64,000 nt of DNA from Sporosarcina psychrophila (GTDB taxonomy: Bacteria > Bacillota > Bacilli > Bacillales_A > Planococcaceae): NCBI RefSeq assembly GCF_001590685.1, contig NZ_CP014616.1, positions 805,001-869,000 of the forward strand, read 5' to 3'. The notes below the pieces were generated by a model that did not search any database, was not told the DNA's origin, and saw nothing but the letters and a program-made list of their open reading frames with translations. How positions within the stretch are numbered: the first letter of the stretch is position 1; every line of letters starts with the position of its first letter. Below are positions 53,813 through 63,402 of this stretch, in pieces. A program made the translations under genes and the position numbers.

Positions 53813-53861
53813 AAAAAGGACTGTTGCTACACCGATTTCGGTGTAGCAACAGTCCTTTTTA
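53813..53861 (+). terminator. Terminator of the yvlB-like gene
   Basis: AAAAAGGACTGTTGCTACACC and GGTGTAGCAACAGTCCTTTTT, a perfect 21-bp stem around GATTTC. Confidence 0.92.
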
Positions 53862-53945
53862 ATTGAAATGAAATTGCCGATTATATATTCGGGACTACCT
53901 ATTTGGAGTTAACTAGGTGGTATACCTCAATAGTATAATGAACAA

Positions 53946-54019
53946 ATCTAGCGAAGGAGCGACAAGCGTGAGGCCATCACCAAGCGATAAAGCGGTATTG
54001 GAAGAACATTCTATTTGAT
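53946..54019. repeat. Family 1 repeat, degenerate
   Basis: CTAGCGAAGGAGCGACAAGCGTGAGG...AAGCGATAAAGCGGTATTGGAAGAACATTCTATTTGATAA; compare GCGAAGGCGC and AAGCGGTATTGG in the copy at 19334-19470. The middle is lost. Confidence 0.55.
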
Positions 54020-54540
54020 AAGTGCTGATTATAGAGCCATTAAATCGGGAAAAGAACTCTGTCGGTTTTGATAGTTACCACGACAATTGCTTTCTCCCTA
54101 TCAAAAAATATTTATTCTCTTGATAAATATAAGTTGATAGTGCGTGAGCAATTGCCCTTGCACACTGAGGTCTATATACTTTCTTCATTAATAACGCGGC
54201 TTCTTCTCAATTTGTCATGAATGCGCACTCAATAAGTATCGCAGGCGTCGGGGTTTCACGTAGGACAGCGTAGTTCGCTTTCTTCACGCCGCGGTCTGTT
54301 CGATTACAAGCTGTAAAAGCGGAATTCCCGCAATAGTCCATCTGTTTAGTGTGTTCCCGCTGTCTTGGGACCGTGCCCTGCATCAATCATTATTGTCGTC
54401 AAAATCTTCCCCTCCTTATCCTCTATATATGGAAAAAGAGTTTAGAGGTGGACAGTTTCGGCACTAAATCATTTCATTTGAAAAAGAGCATGGTAAAATA
54501 GGCTATAGACGTTTGGAATATATAGAAAAGGGGCGAGTTA
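54020..54540. other. Spacer upstream of hprK
   Basis: Apart from the amidase pseudogene (54075-54402) and the hprK promoter region, I see nothing. No intact frame crosses it. Confidence 0.6.
54075..54402 (-). pseudogene. Decayed N-acetylmuramoyl-L-alanine amidase (Amidase_3)
   Basis: Two matching pieces of a zinc amidase. First, a TTG start at 54402, six bases after GGAGGGG, encodes TTIMIDAGHGPKTAGTH with the zinc His, then an in-frame stop and TDGLLREF. Second, in another frame from about 54303, RTDRGVKKANYAVLRETPTP and AILIECAFMTN carry the C-terminal catalytic Glu, then a stop, then EEAALLMKKVY...ALSTYIYQ to 54075. At least two stops, a frameshift and a large internal deletion are visible; an intact domain would be some 90 residues longer. 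Certainly non-functional. Confidence 0.82.
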
Positions 54541-55467
54541 ATGTCTTATGTAACAGTAAAGGACGCACAAGAAAAACTTTTTCTTGAACTATGCGCAGGC
54601 GAAGCCGGCATCGAGCGTGAGATACATACGAGTGATATTTCAAGACCAGGCCTTGAAATGGCTGGTTATTTCAATTACTACCTAGCGGATCGTGTTCAAC
54701 TATTGGGCAAGACAGAGCTATCATTTTTCGCGAACTTAACCGAAGCAGAACGGATAGATCGGATGAAAAGACTCTGTTCAGAAACTACGCCGGCCATCAT
54801 TGTGGCACATGAAATGGAAGTGCCGGTTGAATTGATTGAGGCTGCTGAAAATCAAGGCATTCCTGTCTTGAAAACGGATGTTCCAACGACGCGATTTTCG
54901 GGTATGCTGACGAATTATCTAAGTGGCAGACTTGCACCAATGACAGCCATTCATGGAGTGCTTGTAGATGTTTATGGAATAGGGATACTGATCACGGGTA
55001 AGAGTGGTGTAGGTAAAAGTGAAACAGCGCTTGAACTTGTGAAAAGGGGCCATCGACTTGTGGCTGATGACCTTGTGGAAATTAGACAGGTAGCAAAAAA
55101 TGTGTTGATTGGAAATGCACCAAAACTACTTGAACATATGCTTGAAATCCGTGGAGTCGGGATTGTAGATATGATGACATTGTTCGGAGCCAGCGCCGTG
55201 AAGAGCGATAAACGAATTTTAATTATCGTCGATCTTGAATTTTGGGATCAGGACAAGATTTATGACCGGCTTGGTATTGATGAAGAAAAGATGAAAATTA
55301 TGGATTCAGAATTGACGAAGCTGACTGTGCCGGTAAGACCTGGGCGTAACTTGTCCGTTATTATTGAAGTTGCGGCAATGGATTATCGAATGAAAAAACT
55401 TGGAGTCAATGCAGCAGAGGAGTTTACGAAAAAACTTGCTGATGAAATTAAAGTGAATCGAAAGTAA
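54541..55467 (+). CDS. hprK: HPr kinase/phosphorylase HprK
   Basis: Phosphorylates Ser46 of HPr and reverses the reaction, setting CcpA-mediated carbon catabolite repression. 308 residues, near B. subtilis (310). Walker [13 protein letters not shown] near 152-163, the signature [16 protein letters not shown] near 202-217, and the catalytic His in [11 protein letters not shown] near 137. The N-terminal domain is complete. ATG at 54541 behind AAGGGGCG. First gene of the hprK-lgt-yvoD-ppaX-yvoF operon. Confidence 0.96.
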   Translation: MSYVTVKDAQEKLFLELCAGEAGIEREIHTSDISRPGLEMAGYFNYYLADRVQLLGKTELSFFANLTEAERIDRMKRLCSETTPAIIVAHEMEVPVELIEAAENQGIPVLKTDVPTTRFSGMLTNYLSGRLAPMTAIHGVLVDVYGIGILITGKSGVGKSETALELVKRGHRLVADDLVEIRQVAKNVLIGNAPKLLEHMLEIRGVGIVDMMTLFGASAVKSDKRILIIVDLEFWDQDKIYDRLGIDEEKMKIMDSELTKLTVPVRPGRNLSVIIEVAAMDYRMKKLGVNAAEEFTKKLADEIKVNRK

Positions 55468-55497
55468 ATGATTGATAGAGAAAGGATAGGTTAATAC

Positions 55498-56307
55498 ATG
55501 TTTAATGTACTGGCAATAAACCCGATTGCATTTTCGCTAGGTTCGCTTGAAGTCAGGTGGTATGGGATTTTAATTGCGCTGGGGATTGTCCTCGCATTCA
55601 TTGTTGTTCAAAAGGAAATGGTTAAGCGCGGGATGCATCCGGACTTTTTGACGGATCTGCTCATTTGGGCCGTTCCAATCGCGATTGTTAGTGCGCGAAT
55701 CTACTATGTTATTTTCTCGTGGGATTATTATAAAGACAATCCGGGACAAATTATTCAAATTTGGCAAGGCGGCATCGCTATCCATGGTGCATTAATTGGT
55801 GCCTTCATTACGACATACTTCTTCACGAAAAAGAGAGGTATTTCATTCTGGAAAGTGGTCGATATCGCAGCAGCTGGACTGCTGATTGGTCAAATTATCG
55901 GTCGTTGGGGCAATTTCATGAATCAGGAAGCGCACGGAGGTCCTGTTTCGGAAAAGTTCCTTGAAACAACGATTATTCCTGATTGGATTATGAACCAAAT
56001 GACGATTGAAGGCGTGACGTATCATCCGACATTCCTTTATGAATCTATGTGGAATATTGTGGGACTTATCATCATTATCTTGTTGCGCAAGGTGAATTTG
56101 AAGCGCGGCGAAATGTTTCTATTTTACCTTGTCTGGTATTCTGCTGGACGCTTCTTCATTGAGGGGATGCGAACAGACAGCTTATATGTCATAGGTGAAC
56201 TTCGGGCGGCGCAGCTAGTATCGGTTATCACAATCATTGTTGCTATCGCGGTATTCATAGTGAGAAGATATGTTCAAAAAGTAAATGTGAAGTATCAAGA
56301 TAAATAA
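55498..56307 (+). CDS. lgt: Prolipoprotein diacylglyceryl transferase Lgt
   Basis: Transfers diacylglycerol from phosphatidylglycerol to the lipobox Cys of prolipoproteins. 269 residues, seven membrane helices. The signature GRWGNFMNQEAHGG lies near 138-151 and HGALIGAF near 96; both hold essential residues. ATG at 55498 behind AAAGGA. PrsA in this window is a likely substrate. Confidence 0.96.
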   Translation: MFNVLAINPIAFSLGSLEVRWYGILIALGIVLAFIVVQKEMVKRGMHPDFLTDLLIWAVPIAIVSARIYYVIFSWDYYKDNPGQIIQIWQGGIAIHGALIGAFITTYFFTKKRGISFWKVVDIAAAGLLIGQIIGRWGNFMNQEAHGGPVSEKFLETTIIPDWIMNQMTIEGVTYHPTFLYESMWNIVGLIIIILLRKVNLKRGEMFLFYLVWYSAGRFFIEGMRTDSLYVIGELRAAQLVSVITIIVAIAVFIVRRYVQKVNVKYQDK

Positions 56308-56322
56308 GAAGGAGTTTGGGGA

Positions 56323-57267
56323 ATGGGGACGCTTCAAAATGGATTAAAGGCAGGACTTCGGACAACGTGGACACTGGGGAAAATCATCTTTCCAATCACA
56401 GTACTCGTCGTCATTTTACAGCATACACCCGTGTTACCGTGGCTTATTAAACTTGTTGCACCGTTTATGGGGATATTCGGTCTTAGTGGAGAAGCTGCAA
56501 TCCCGTTAGTGCTTGGTAATGCACTCAATTTATATGCGGGAATTGCAGGGATTTTATCGTTGGAAATGACTGTGAAGGAAGTATTCATCATCGCCATCAT
56601 GTTGTCATTTTCACATAATCTATTCATTGAAACAGGCGTTGCACTGAAAGTTGGCGTGAAGTTATGGATTGTGCTCGTGGTACGTTTTGGGCTTGCAGCG
56701 ATGTCAGGTATTATCATTAACTTGATGTGGCAAGGCGGAGGAGAGACAGCACGTTACGGAATGACTCCGAAAGTTACGGATATACCAGATGGTTGGTTAG
56801 AAATTGGACTGTTAGGTGTTCAGAAAGCGTCATTTGGAGTTCTTCAGCTTGCCATAATTGTTATTCCACTTATGATTATTGTTCAGTTCTTGAAAGATCG
56901 TAATTATTTGCAGAAATTTTCGGAGAAACTGGCACCCTTCACGAAAGTAATTGGCGTACAATCCAATGCGTCGATGACACTTGTTGCCGGTTTGGTTATC
57001 GGTCTCGCTTATGGTGCTGGCGTTATGATACAGGCCGTACAAGAGGATGGTGTGAGCAAGAAGGACGCAACACTGGCATTCATCTTTCTAGTCGCCTGTC
57101 ATGCAGTTATAGAAGATACACTGATTTTTATCCCACTAGGCATTCCGATTCTGCCATTACTGATTATCCGGGTCGTAACAGCTTTCGTGTTGACGATCAT
57201 TGTCGCATATGTCTGGAAACGGGCTGAACAACAGAAAAAAAAGGAGGTTCCGGTTGCAGATGGCTAA
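56323..57267 (+). CDS. yvoD: Nucleoside-recognition domain membrane protein YvoD
   Basis: 314 residues with about eight hydrophobic helices, containing Gate/nucleoside-recognition type segments (ILGL... AIPLVLGNALNLYAGIAG near 63-82, and VAGLVIGLAYGAGVMIQAV near 222-240). Transport function unknown. Same place as B. subtilis yvoD, after lgt. The ribosome-binding site is AAGAAGGAG before ATG 56323. Its end overlaps ppaX. Confidence 0.87.
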   Translation: MGTLQNGLKAGLRTTWTLGKIIFPITVLVVILQHTPVLPWLIKLVAPFMGIFGLSGEAAIPLVLGNALNLYAGIAGILSLEMTVKEVFIIAIMLSFSHNLFIETGVALKVGVKLWIVLVVRFGLAAMSGIIINLMWQGGGETARYGMTPKVTDIPDGWLEIGLLGVQKASFGVLQLAIIVIPLMIIVQFLKDRNYLQKFSEKLAPFTKVIGVQSNASMTLVAGLVIGLAYGAGVMIQAVQEDGVSKKDATLAFIFLVACHAVIEDTLIFIPLGIPILPLLIIRVVTAFVLTIIVAYVWKRAEQQKKKEVPVADG

Positions 57268-57913
57268 ACCAATTACTACACTACTATTTGATTTTGACGG
57301 AACATTACTGGATACGAATGAATTGATCATCCAGACATTCCAATATGTCCTTGGTAATCATTACCCGGGGAAATATGAACGAATCGATATACTACCGTTT
57401 TTAGGGCCAACATTGTATGAATCATTCGATTCGGTTGAACCTGAAAAGACGGAGCAACTGATTGAAGAATATAGAGCATGGAATAAATCAATGCATGACG
57501 AACTTTCAATTGAGTTTGACGGTGTTTCTGAAACGATGAGGTTGTTGAAGGCAGCGGGCATGAAAATGGCGATTGTCTCGACCAAGAGAAAAGATATGAT
57601 TATGAGAGGGTTAGAACTCCTTGATGTGGAAGGGGTTTTTGACGAAGTCATTGCAATGGATGATGTAACGAAAACGAAGCCTGATCCAGAACCGATTTTA
57701 CTAGCACTCGAACGATTGGGAGCCAACGCGGATGAAGCCCTTATGATCGGGGATAACTACCATGACATAGTTGGTGGGCAAAATGCAGGGGTCCGTACAG
57801 CGGGTGTCGCATGGTCGGCAAAAGGGGAAGTCTTTTTACAAACATTCAACCCAGATTACATGTTGCAGCATATTTCGGAACTACTCCAATTGGTTAAAGG
57901 CGAAAAAGATTGA
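57254..57913 (+). CDS. ppaX: Pyrophosphatase PpaX
   Basis: HAD-superfamily phosphatase that hydrolyses the pyrophosphate made when HprK/P dephosphorylates HPr, so it belongs with hprK. About 219 residues. DFDGTLLDTN near 11-20 (nucleophile Asp), STKRKDM near 113 (motif II), and MIGDNYHDIVGGQNAG near 167 (motif IV). The TTG at 57254 has the best spacing from AAGGAGG; the ATG at 57260 is the alternative. Starts inside yvoD; the stop overlaps yvoF. Confidence 0.92.
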   Translation: MQMAKPITTLLFDFDGTLLDTNELIIQTFQYVLGNHYPGKYERIDILPFLGPTLYESFDSVEPEKTEQLIEEYRAWNKSMHDELSIEFDGVSETMRLLKAAGMKMAIVSTKRKDMIMRGLELLDVEGVFDEVIAMDDVTKTKPDPEPILLALERLGANADEALMIGDNYHDIVGGQNAGVRTAGVAWSAKGEVFLQTFNPDYMLQHISELLQLVKGEKD

Positions 57914-58434
57914 GACGTACTGAAAGGTATCCCGCACGAGAGGGAGCAAATTCACTTTGGCATATTTACAAGACGGTTCCTTTTTTCAAAGTTGCAAAAA
58001 ACTTTGCTGTTATCCAATTATCGAGGTACACACCTTTCATCCCGATGAAGAACTTTTTGTTCCGCACATTTTTGAAAATGGAAGTTGGGAATAAGACATC
58101 TTTCGCCCTTATGGTGATGCCTGATGTCATGTTCCCCGAGAGGATAAAAGTCGGTGACAATTCAATCATTGGCTTCAATACGACAATCCTTGCACATGAA
58201 TACTTAATAGATGAGTATCGTATAGGAGATGTCATTATTGGAAAGAACGTATTAATTGGAGCAAATACGACAATTCTTCCCGGAGTGGAAATTGGAGATG
58301 GGGCAATTATTTCTGCTGCTTCTCTCGTAAACCGTGATATCCCACCAGGTGTGTTTGCTGGTGGCAATCCGGTTAAGATCATCTTTACACTGGAGCAGAT
58401 GATTGAGCGACAACAAAAAAATGAAAACGGATAG
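57910..58434 (+). CDS. yvoF: Hexapeptide-repeat acyltransferase YvoF
   Basis: 174 residues. A left-handed beta-helix with hexapeptide repeats (IGFNTTILAHEYLI, IGKNVLIGANTTILPGVEIG) near 85-140, as in O-acetyltransferases using acetyl-CoA. The acceptor is unknown. TTG start at 57910 overlaps the ppaX stop. Last gene of the hprK operon; a terminator follows. Confidence 0.87.
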   Translation: MRRTERYPAREGANSLWHIYKTVPFFKVAKNFAVIQLSRYTPFIPMKNFLFRTFLKMEVGNKTSFALMVMPDVMFPERIKVGDNSIIGFNTTILAHEYLIDEYRIGDVIIGKNVLIGANTTILPGVEIGDGAIISAASLVNRDIPPGVFAGGNPVKIIFTLEQMIERQQKNENG

Positions 58435-58470
58435 TGCCGATGTATCTTATGGTATAATGGGGGACAATAC

Positions 58471-58506
58471 GAGAAGGAACGTGCTTTGCGTTCCTTCTTA
58501 TTTTTT
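58471..58506 (+). terminator. Terminator of the hprK operon
   Basis: AGAAGGAACG and CGTTCCTTCT around TGCTTTG, then TATTTTTT. It lies 14 bp before the next start codon. Confidence 0.82.
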
Positions 58507-58519
58507 CGGGGGAATATGA

Positions 58520-60040
58520 TTGGATAAACTACGTAACAAGCATGATAAAAAAATTATTTCGTTCATTCCAGACGGTGAATTTTATTATAATAAAGCGATT
58601 CAGGCGATGCAACGCGATCGTTTTGAAGATGCACAGCGGTATTTGAAAAGAGCATCAGAGCTTAGTCCTGAAGATTGGAAAATCCTCATGGAATATGGCG
58701 TGCTCGTCATGGAAGAGGGACGTTTTGAGGAAGCTCATGAACTGCTAATGACTGCAAACTCATTCGCACCTTCGGAAGAGGAAATTATATTCTATTTGGC
58801 AGAAGTGCATGCCCATCTTGGTATGCTGCGGGATGCAAAAATGTATGCGGAAAAATATATATTAATTGATCCTGATGGTCCATTTGCTGATGATTCAATG
58901 GAAATTATTGATTTCGCAGAACAGGAAGAGTCATTTAATGATGATGAAATGCCGGACGGTGAAGTATTCTTTTTACAGGAAAAGGCACGCCGACTTATGG
59001 AGTCAGGTGAATTCAAGGCGGCCGTGGAATTACTTGAGTCGATTATTGTCGATTATCCGGAGTTTTGGGCCGCTTATAATAATTTAGCTCTGGCTTATTT
59101 TTATATCGGGGAAAACGAGCGAGCTAGTAAGTTACTTCATGATGTTTTAAATCGTAATAAAGGAAATATCCATGCACTTTGTAATCTGGCGGTCTTTTAT
59201 TATTACGAAAAGAAGGAAGAGGAATTGGAGTCTCTACTTGCTTTGCTTGTGAAAATTAAACCGTATCAATTTGAAAATCGCTATAAACTCGGCGCGACGT
59301 TTGCGCTTATTGGAAGACATAAAGAAGCTTATAATTGGCTCAGAAGTCTACAAAAGAGAGGGTTTGAAGGGGACACAGGCTACTACTTCTGGCTGTCCCA
59401 TTCCGCTTATTTCTCTGGACATGAAAAAGTGGCGCGAGAAGCATATGCAAAGCTGATTGAACTGGATCCATCGAAGGCGGGTTACGAGCCGTGGAATGGT
59501 GTCCAAGAGATTATCACGTCTGATTCACTTGAGCAGGATAGGGAATTTTTACTAAGTAAAATTGCCAACACCTACAGAAGTGAAAGGATGTTCGGTTTTT
59601 ATCTTCTTGGAAAGTCAGGTCACAAGCAGGAAATTATCTCACATCCATCTTATATTGAAATGGAAAAACTGAGTGACTACGAGCGGCTTTTTCTGGCAAG
59701 TGGTCTCGATTATGAATTCATGCCGGAAACCAACTTTGATAAGTCATTTATGCGAGCGCTTGAAACGACCGACTTACTTTACAACAAATATTGTCCGCTC
59801 GATAAACAAGCATCTCATCTGTTTCAAATGTGGTTCACCCTATGCGAAACTGCATTAAGTCGTTCTTATTTGTTTAGAAACCCGGCGGCACTTGCAGCCG
59901 CAGCAGATTATATGTTCCAATCATCCCGTTATCCTGATGTAACAAAAACAGCGATTGCAAAGGAATTCGGAATATCAGTCCCGACGCTGACAAAGTATGT
60001 CGGAGAATTGATTGAGTATTTACCACAATTTGATGCCTAA
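58520..60040 (+). CDS. Tetratricopeptide-repeat protein (YvcD-like)
   Basis: 506 residues, cytosolic. TPR-type helical pairs fill the first two thirds: AIQAMQRDRFEDAQRYLKRA near 28, AHELLMTANSFAPSEEEI, ALAYFYIGENERASKLLHDV near 190, and more. A C-terminal domain (about 400-506) ends in an HTH-like AIAKEFGISVPTLTKYVGEL. Comparable TPR genes precede trxB in Bacillales. TTG at 58520 behind CGGGGG. The his operon that often lies before it is absent. Partner proteins unknown. Confidence 0.83.
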   Translation: MDKLRNKHDKKIISFIPDGEFYYNKAIQAMQRDRFEDAQRYLKRASELSPEDWKILMEYGVLVMEEGRFEEAHELLMTANSFAPSEEEIIFYLAEVHAHLGMLRDAKMYAEKYILIDPDGPFADDSMEIIDFAEQEESFNDDEMPDGEVFFLQEKARRLMESGEFKAAVELLESIIVDYPEFWAAYNNLALAYFYIGENERASKLLHDVLNRNKGNIHALCNLAVFYYYEKKEEELESLLALLVKIKPYQFENRYKLGATFALIGRHKEAYNWLRSLQKRGFEGDTGYYFWLSHSAYFSGHEKVAREAYAKLIELDPSKAGYEPWNGVQEIITSDSLEQDREFLLSKIANTYRSERMFGFYLLGKSGHKQEIISHPSYIEMEKLSDYERLFLASGLDYEFMPETNFDKSFMRALETTDLLYNKYCPLDKQASHLFQMWFTLCETALSRSYLFRNPAALAAAADYMFQSSRYPDVTKTAIAKEFGISVPTLTKYVGELIEYLPQFDA

Positions 60041-60065
60041 GGTCCTACACTTTTCTTATCATATA

Positions 60066-60200
60066 TGTTGACATAAAGAATCCTCTCAACAACGCTCGGC
60101 GCTTGGGGATGCCTCCCGCAATAAGCCAGACAGAAAACCGCTGTCAGTCTTATTGCTTCGGCTACCCCTATGAGGCGCCTTCGCTGGAGATTATATAGAA
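60066..60200. repeat. Family 1 repeat, long copy
   Basis: ACATAAAGAATCC, CGCTCGGCGCTTGGGGATGCCT, a palindromic core AATAAGCCAGACAG...CTGTCAGTCTTATT, GCTTCGGCTACCCCTATGAGGCGCC, TTCGCTGGAG, TATATAG. Same orientation as 19142-19280. Confidence 0.8.
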
Positions 60201-60254
60201 TCATTAGTTCGACATATATTGGTAAGAGAGTATACGTTTTTTTGACTTAGAATA

Positions 60255-60375
60255 GTGTCTAGCTCCAGCGCCTAGACCCTCGAGTCGCTTCAGTCCTTAA
60301 GTTAAAGGCAAAGAGCGCCTTTATCTTAAGGCCCTCCAGCGCTTTTCGGGTCTACCAAGGCGCTTGCGCTTTTCT
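60255..60375. repeat. Family 2 repeat, tandem copy 1
   Basis: GTGTCTAGCTCCAGCGCC at one end and GGCGCTTGCGCTTTTCT at the other, with an inner palindrome CCTTAAGTTAAAGGC...GCCTTTATCTTAAGG. The middle differs from copies 2 to 4. Confidence 0.78.
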
Positions 60376-60377
60376 TG

Positions 60378-60560
60378 GTGTCTAGCTCCAGGCGCCAACT
60401 CCTCGGGACATAAGTCAGTCAGGCTATTCGGCAAAGAACGCCGCTTAGCCCGCCCGTCTTATGCCTGTCGGGGGCCTACAGGATGTAGGTCATGCAGCTG
60501 TTGCCACAGGAAGTGGCGTACTTAGGCTGCGTTCCTTTTTAAGGCGCCTTACGCTTTTCT
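60378..60560. repeat. Family 2 repeat, tandem copy 2, interrupted by family 3
   Basis: GTGTCTAGCTCCAGGCGCC, a core GACATAAGTCAGTCAGG...CGTCTTATGCCTGTCGGGG, then a family 3 insertion at 60474-60536, then AAGGCGCCTTACGCTTTTCT. Confidence 0.8.
60474..60536. repeat. Family 3 repeat nested in family 2
   Basis: GCCTACAGGATGTAGGTCATGC...GTTGCCACAGGAAGTGGCG...CTTAGGCTGCGTTCC: the two ends of family 3 with a short middle, inside family 2 copy 2. Confidence 0.75.
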
Positions 60561-60562
60561 CG

Positions 60563-60682
60563 GTGTCTAGCTCCAGGCGCCAACCCCTTGGGTCATAAGC
60601 CATTTTGCTGTGGGGGCTGAAGTACGCCTCCTCGCAAAACGTCTTATGCCTGTCGGGGCTGGACGGCGCCTTACGCTTTTCT
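60563..60682. repeat. Family 2 repeat, tandem copy 3
   Basis: GTGTCTAGCTCCAGGCGCC, a core GGGTCATAAGCCATTTTGC...GCAAAACGTCTTATGCCTGTC, GGCGCCTTACGCTTTTCT. The arms pair into a long hairpin. Confidence 0.85.
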
Positions 60683-60684
60683 TA

Positions 60685-60804
60685 GTGTCTAGACTCCAGG
60701 CGCCAGCCGCTTGGTCATAAGCAATCCAGCTATGTGGCAAAGTGCGCCACGTCGCTGGATCGACTTATGCCTGTCGCGTCTAGCAGGCGCCTTTCGCTTT
60801 TCAT
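60685..60804. repeat. Family 2 repeat, tandem copy 4
   Basis: GTGTCTAGACTCCAGGCGCC, a core CATAAGCAATCCAGC...GCTGGATCGACTTATG, with an inner GTGGC...GCCAC pair, then AGGCGCCTTTCGCTTTTC. The most regular hairpin of the four. Confidence 0.85.
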
Positions 60805-60809
60805 TGTAA

Positions 60810-61832
<1,023 letters not shown>

Positions 61833-61921
61833 TGTAACCTTAATGTAGCTGTAACAGAAATGCAATGTCTAAAGGGTATAGTAAAAGTATCAATTGACCC
61901 CCCTTTTGATAAAGTAAATTT

Positions 61922-61966
61922 TGAAAGGCAATTTATCGGTTTATCCGATGGGTTGCCTTTTTTTTG
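61922..61966 (+). terminator. Terminator of trxB
   Basis: AAAGGCAA...ATCGG paired with CCGAT...TTGCCTTT around TTTAT, then T9. Confidence 0.83.
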
Positions 61967-62028
61967 TCGTTTTACAACGGTTCGATGTATAATGATACTA
62001 TGCGTTTATAAAAAGTGGGGTTAGACAA

Positions 62029-62511
62029 ATGCAGAGAATCGTAAATTTACTTGTAGTAAAAGATAATCATGTATTACTGTTAAAAAAACCTCGTCGCGGG
62101 TGGTATGTAGCTCCTGGTGGAAAGATGGATCCGGGTGAATCGGTTTACGAAACAGCCGTCAGAGAATTCACGGAAGAAACCGGTGCTGTACCGATTAGTC
62201 CATTGTTAAAAGGCGTCTACACAATGATGATTACAGATGAAACTGGGGAGACTGTGAAAAACGAATGGATGCTCCACACATTCATTGCTTTTGACTTAGT
62301 GGGTAAACCGTTTGAAACGACAATTGAAGGAGTATTGGAATGGCATCCTGTTGAAAGCTTAGAGACACTTCCGATGGCAGAAGGGGATCGAACCAATTTA
62401 CTGTTTGCAGTATCTCAGAGTGGGATACAGTATGGAACGTTCTTTTATACCGAAGAATTTAAACTCTTGAAAGAGGAAATCCAAAATTCTGTGGAAGGTG
62501 ATGGACAATGA
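62029..62511 (+). CDS. yvcI: Nudix hydrolase YvcI
   Basis: 160 residues with a full Nudix box near 30-52: [12 protein letters not shown], then [11 protein letters not shown] (G-x5-E-x7-R-E-x2-E-E-x-G). Hydrolyses a nucleoside diphosphate linked to some group; the substrate is not known. First gene of the yvcI-rapZ-yvcK operon. ATG at 62029; the ribosome-binding site GTGGGG is modest. The stop overlaps rapZ (ATGA). Confidence 0.93.
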   Translation: MQRIVNLLVVKDNHVLLLKKPRRGWYVAPGGKMDPGESVYETAVREFTEETGAVPISPLLKGVYTMMITDETGETVKNEWMLHTFIAFDLVGKPFETTIEGVLEWHPVESLETLPMAEGDRTNLLFAVSQSGIQYGTFFYTEEFKLLKEEIQNSVEGDGQ

Positions 62512-63398
62512 CTGAAATAGGGAAGCCAAGCAGCGATATTGAAATAGTTATTATTACGGGGATGTCGGGTGCAGGTAAGACGGTTGCAGTGCAGAGCTTT
62601 GAAGATCTTGGATTTTATTGCATCGATAATTTGCCTCCAGAGCTATTAGTTATGTTTCTGAATTTGATGATGAAATCGGAAAATCAAATGAAACGGATAG
62701 CCGCTGTAATGGATACGCGTGGAGGTGACCTATTTGATTCGCTCATTGGTGCTCTGGATGACCTTTTGGAAATGCAGGGTGTATCATCACGAATATTATT
62801 CCTTGATGCAGACGATGAGACGCTTGTTCGACGCTATAAGGAATCTAGAAGGTCACATCCATTATCGGCAGGCGGATTGCCTCTAGCAGGTATAAAGAAA
62901 GAGCGCCTGCTGTTGTCTGAGATGAAAGGCCGTGCACGCTCGATTTTCAACACTACAAGTTTAAAACCAAGGGCATTGAGAGAGAAAATAATGGCTGAGT
63001 TCTCCTCTAAGGATGATCTTGGTTTTACACTAAACTTCCTCTCTTTCGGTTTTAAGCATGGCATGCCAATTGATGCAGATGTCGTGTTTGACGTGCGTTT
63101 CCTACCAAATCCTTTCTACATTGAGGATTTGAAACCGAAGACGGGACTCGAGAAAGAAGTCTATGACTATGTACTGAAATGGAAAGATACTCAAATCCTT
63201 ATTGAAAAACTCACGGACTTATTTAAGTTCTTAATTCCACAATATAAAAATGAAGGAAAATCACAAGTTGTGATTGCATTCGGCTGTACAGGAGGTCAAC
63301 ACCGTTCTGTAACACTCGCTGAATTTTTCGGAAGCCGGTTCAAAGACGAGTACCGGACACTCATCACCCATAGGGATATTGAAAAAAGAAAGGATTGA
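62508..63398 (+). CDS. rapZ: RapZ-type nucleotide-binding protein (YvcJ)
   Basis: 296 residues. Walker [13 protein letters not shown] near 18-29, then DNLPPELL near 39, DTRGG near 66, and the C-terminal domain with [15 protein letters not shown] near 257. In enterics RapZ is an RNA-binding adaptor sensing glucosamine-6-phosphate; in Bacillus YvcJ affects competence. ATG at 62508 overlaps the yvcI stop by four bases. Confidence 0.95.
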   Translation: MTEIGKPSSDIEIVIITGMSGAGKTVAVQSFEDLGFYCIDNLPPELLVMFLNLMMKSENQMKRIAAVMDTRGGDLFDSLIGALDDLLEMQGVSSRILFLDADDETLVRRYKESRRSHPLSAGGLPLAGIKKERLLLSEMKGRARSIFNTTSLKPRALREKIMAEFSSKDDLGFTLNFLSFGFKHGMPIDADVVFDVRFLPNPFYIEDLKPKTGLEKEVYDYVLKWKDTQILIEKLTDLFKFLIPQYKNEGKSQVVIAFGCTGGQHRSVTLAEFFGSRFKDEYRTLITHRDIEKRKD

Positions 63399-63402
63399 CG
63401 CT

